Part shown: positions 61,574-64,000 of the stretch, piece by piece
Position numbering within the stretch: position 1 is the first letter of the stretch
Layout: each line of letters starts with the position of its first letter
Source of the DNA: JANWHQ01 sp963775275
GTDB taxonomy: Bacteria > Pseudomonadota > Alphaproteobacteria > Caulobacterales > Caulobacteraceae
Reading direction: 5' to 3'
Length of the DNA stretch: 64,000 nucleotides
NCBI GenBank assembly: GCA_963775275.1
Contig: CAVZII010000005.1
Location: forward strand, 2,108,001-2,172,000
Made by a program: the position numbers and the translations under genes
The notes under the pieces: model-generated
The model's database searches: none
What the model was told of the DNA's origin: nothing
The model's input: the letters and a program-made list of their open reading frames with translations, nothing else

Positions 61574-63205
61574 ATGAAGTCTGCATGGGTCCGTCGGATC
61601 ACAGCGGCGTCGGCCGGCGTCCTCGTCGCGCTGCTGGCTCACGCCGCCGCCCTGGCGGCGCCGGGCGCCGAGGCCTGCACTGCGCTGGCGCGTCTCGCTT
61701 CGTCGCGGCTCGTGATCTCGACCGCCGTGCTGAAGGCCGCCGGCCCGGCCGATACGCCTCCTCCCGCAGGCCCGCCCGCGCAACATCGGGCGGGCCCTCT
61801 TTTCCCCGAGCACTGCCTGGTGCGGGGGACCGTGCTGCCGCGGACGGGGGTTGGAGGCGTCAAGTACGGCATGGGCTTCGAGCTGCGCATGCCAACGGAC
61901 TGGAACGGACGCTTCCTGTTCCAGGGCGGCGGCGGCCTCGACGGCTTCGTGGGCCCGGCCTACGGAATGGCGACTCCCGCCGGCTCTACGGCGCCGCCGG
62001 CCCTGGTCCGCGGGTTCGCCGTGATCTCGACCAACTCCGGCCATCACGGGCTCGATCCGAGCTTCGCCGTGGACCAGCAGGCGCGGCTCGACTTCGCCTA
62101 CAACGCCCTGGACAAGGTGACGGTCCAGGCCAAGGCGCTGATCGCGGCCTACTACGGCCGAGGTCCCGACCATTCCTACTTCATGGGCTGCTCGAACGGC
62201 GGCCGGCAGGCGATGATGGCCGCCCAGCGGCTGCCGCTCTATTTCGACGGCGTGGTGGCCGGCGATCCCGGATTCGATCTCACCCATGCGGCCATCGGCG
62301 AAGCCTGGGACACGGTCCATTTCATGAGCATCGCGCCCAGGGACGCGTCCGGCCGGCCGATCCTCAGCCGGGCCTTCTCGGACGCCGATCTCGAGCTCGT
62401 CGCCGATGCGGTGCTGGCGCGGTGCGACGGCCTGGACGGGCTGAAGGACGGCATGATCAACGACGCGGCCGCCTGCCGCTTCGATCCGGCCGTCCTGCGC
62501 TGCAAGGCCGGCGGCTCGAAAGGCTGCCTTTCGCCGGCCAAGGTCGCGGTCCTGAAGGCGGTGTTCGGCGGCGCGCACAACTCCCACGGCCGGCGGCTCT
62601 ATTCGGGCTGGCCCTATGATGCCGGGATCGCCAGCCCGGGCTGGCGGCAGTGGAAGCTGGGGACCTCGCCGACGGCCCAGCCGAACGCCGCGAACGCCAC
62701 CCTCGGGGCCGGCGCGCTGGCCATGTACTTCATGACCCCGCCCGCGCCTGGACTGGACATCGCCCGCTTCGACTTCGACCGCGACCCGGCCCGGACCGAA
62801 GAGACCGCCAAGATCAACGATCCCACCGGCGTGATGCTGACGAGCTTCTCCGGCCACGGCGGCAAGCTCCTGATCTTCGAAGGGCTCAGCGACCCGGTGT
62901 TCTCGGCCAGCGACATCATGGCCTGGTACGACCGGCTGGGCGCCGCAGATCGCCGGGCCGGGGACTGGGCGCGGCTGTTCCTGGTCCCCGGAATGACCCA
63001 CTGTGGCGGCGGGCCCTCGACGGACGACTTCGATCCGCTGACGGCCATCGTCGCGTGGGTGGAACAGGGAACCGCGCCCGACCGCATCGTCGCGCGGGGC
63101 CGCGCCTTTGCGGAGACCACGCGGCCGCTCTGCCCCTATCCCCTCGTCGCCCGCTATGACGGCGGCGATCGCAAGGACGAGCGCAGCTTTGTCTGCCGGA
63201 AGTGA
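61574..63205 (+). CDS. Tannase/feruloyl esterase family hydrolase
   Basis: A 543-residue exported esterase. The start ATG 61574 has GGGAGG five bases upstream, and the signal peptide (MKSAWVRRITAASAGVLVAL) ends near AALAA. The nucleophile motif is FMGCSNGGRQAMMAAQ (Ser207). The acid region is LLIFEGLSDPVFSASD, and the histidine region is VPGMTHCGGGPSTDDFD. These are the triad sites of the tannase/feruloyl esterase family, and the flanking cysteines (GCSNGG and MTHCGG) match the family's CS-D-HC disulfide-linked triad. It would release ferulic or gallic acid from plant esters, feeding the AAHS transporter and aldehyde dehydrogenase. Confidence 0.9.
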   Translation: MKSAWVRRITAASAGVLVALLAHAAALAAPGAEACTALARLASSRLVISTAVLKAAGPADTPPPAGPPAQHRAGPLFPEHCLVRGTVLPRTGVGGVKYGMGFELRMPTDWNGRFLFQGGGGLDGFVGPAYGMATPAGSTAPPALVRGFAVISTNSGHHGLDPSFAVDQQARLDFAYNALDKVTVQAKALIAAYYGRGPDHSYFMGCSNGGRQAMMAAQRLPLYFDGVVAGDPGFDLTHAAIGEAWDTVHFMSIAPRDASGRPILSRAFSDADLELVADAVLARCDGLDGLKDGMINDAAACRFDPAVLRCKAGGSKGCLSPAKVAVLKAVFGGAHNSHGRRLYSGWPYDAGIASPGWRQWKLGTSPTAQPNAANATLGAGALAMYFMTPPAPGLDIARFDFDRDPARTEETAKINDPTGVMLTSFSGHGGKLLIFEGLSDPVFSASDIMAWYDRLGAADRRAGDWARLFLVPGMTHCGGGPSTDDFDPLTAIVAWVEQGTAPDRIVARGRAFAETTRPLCPYPLVARYDGGDRKDERSFVCRK

Positions 63206-63313
63206 CCTTCGTCGTTGGCTCCGGGGCCTGACCCCCGATAAGATCATCACGAATGCTACGATCCCGGCCTGAGCGGCCGGCGTGACGCGAATTTTCCTGG
63301 GAGGAGCGCAGCC

Positions 63314-64000
63314 ATGTACGACATCGGACTTCTGATCGGCGAGACCGACTCCCCGGCTGCGGGCGGCGCCGTCTTCGAGCGGCTGAACCCGGTGACCTCC
63401 GACGTCGCCACCCGCGCCGCCGCCGCTGCGCCCGCCGACTGCAAGGCGGCCTGCGATTCCGCCGCCGCCGCCTTCGCGGCCTGGTCCGAGACCGGCCCCA
63501 ACGCCCGCCGCGCCCTGCTGAACAAGGCCGCCGACGTCATGGAGGCCCGCGCCGGCGAGTTCGTCGACGCCATGATGAGCGAGATCGGCGCCACCAAGGG
63601 CTGGGCGATGTTCAACATCATGCTGGCCTCCTCCATGCTGCGCGAGGCCGCCGCCATCACCACCCAGATCTCCGGCGAGGTGATCCCCTCCGATCACACC
63701 AGCCGCCTGTGCCTGGCCGTGCGCCAGCCGGCCGGCGTGGTGGTCGGCATCGCCCCCTGGAACGCCCCGATCATCCTGGGCGTCCGCGCCGTGGCGACGC
63801 CGCTCGCCTGCGGCAACACCGTGGTGCTCAAGGCGTCCGAGCAGTGCCCGCGCACCCACTACCTGATCGGCTCGGTCCTGCGCGAGGCGGGCCTCGCGCC
63901 CGGCGTCATCAATGTGGTCACCAACGCCCCCACCGACGCGCCCGGCGTGGTCGAGGCCCTGATCGCCCACCCGGCGGTGCGGCGGATCAACTTCACCGGC
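63314..64000 (+). CDS. Aldehyde dehydrogenase, vanillin/salicylaldehyde dehydrogenase-like, 3' end outside window
   Basis: The first 229 codons of an NAD-dependent aldehyde dehydrogenase. GGGAGGAG nine bases before ATG 63314 marks the start. VFERLNPVTSDVATRAAAA, VGIAPWNAPIILGVRAVATP (cofactor-binding loop) and LACGNTVVLKASEQCPRTHY fit the vanillin/salicylaldehyde dehydrogenase branch. The catalytic Glu and Cys lie beyond the window. As the gene follows a feruloyl-esterase-like gene, oxidation of vanillin from ferulate is a plausible role. Confidence 0.85.
   Translation, partial: MYDIGLLIGETDSPAAGGAVFERLNPVTSDVATRAAAAAPADCKAACDSAAAAFAAWSETGPNARRALLNKAADVMEARAGEFVDAMMSEIGATKGWAMFNIMLASSMLREAAAITTQISGEVIPSDHTSRLCLAVRQPAGVVVGIAPWNAPIILGVRAVATPLACGNTVVLKASEQCPRTHYLIGSVLREAGLAPGVINVVTNAPTDAPGVVEALIAHPAVRRINFTG

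Overview
This 64 kb window has very high GC, dense gene packing and many GC-rich palindromic intergenic repeats. It looks like chromosome of an alphaproteobacterium, most likely Caulobacterales and Phenylobacterium- or Caulobacter-like. The support is the gene content: a TonB receptor with a feruloyl esterase, several aldehyde dehydrogenases, PhoD phosphatases, an RpoE/ChrR-type ECF system, and FNR/FixK-type boxes. The genus is inference. No tRNA, rRNA, CRISPR array or replication origin was seen.

Layout. 1-4.6 kb: the end of a heavy-metal RND pump, then a di-haem cytochrome c peroxidase and cytochrome b561 pair behind a class-II FNR/FixK-type promoter. 4.7-9 kb: a secreted serine hydrolase (frameshifted in a G-tract), a retropepsin-like protease and a small winged-helix regulator. 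9-10 kb: a RelE/XRE toxin-antitoxin operon with an operator lying inside its promoter. 10.7-17.3 kb: a class-3 aldehyde dehydrogenase, a bacterial homologue of the animal hyaluronidase family CEMIP/TMEM2, and a PhoD phosphatase whose 3' end is tandemly duplicated.

17.7-28 kb is a lower-GC accessory island. It starts at an IS4-family element inserted in a palindromic repeat (9-bp target duplication) and carries a complete IS5/IS427-type element. Most of the rest is decaying: a nucleotidyltransferase remnant, a two-gene ImmA/IrrE-like locus and a frameshifted XRE-ImmA gene. The intact part is an overlapping pair, a thymidylate-synthase-like enzyme with Asp at the base-discriminating Asn position and a protein resembling clade 3 of the alpha-glutamyl/putrescinyl-thymine pyrophosphorylases. 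Together they look like a chromosomal nucleotide or DNA-base hypermodification (conflict) module. This is the best candidate here for an undescribed system.

28-38 kb: a membrane spermidine-synthase-like protein, a PCMT-like lipoprotein, two LigF-like glutathione transferases, a carotenoid/lignostilbene oxygenase, an MFS transporter and a TauD dioxygenase. 38-43.3 kb: an RpoE/ChrR photo-oxidative-stress type cluster (DUF1365, FAD oxidoreductase, sigma factor, zinc anti-sigma factor, DUF2177, cyclopropane-fatty-acid synthase) with two divergent TGATCC-N18-TA promoters. 43.4-51.5 kb: a PQQ/haem alcohol dehydrogenase, an aldehyde dehydrogenase, a benzoylformate-decarboxylase-like enzyme, an SDR and a semialdehyde dehydrogenase. 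51.9-55.3 kb: two overlapping secreted phosphatases. 55.5-64 kb: an aromatic-acid MFS transporter, MarR and double-GntR regulators, a TonB receptor, a tannase/feruloyl esterase and a vanillin-dehydrogenase-like enzyme cut by the window end. Much of the right half therefore fits plant or lignin aromatic catabolism.

Caution: several otherwise intact metabolic genes carry single-base indels in C or G runs. Some frameshifts may be sequencing errors rather than biology.
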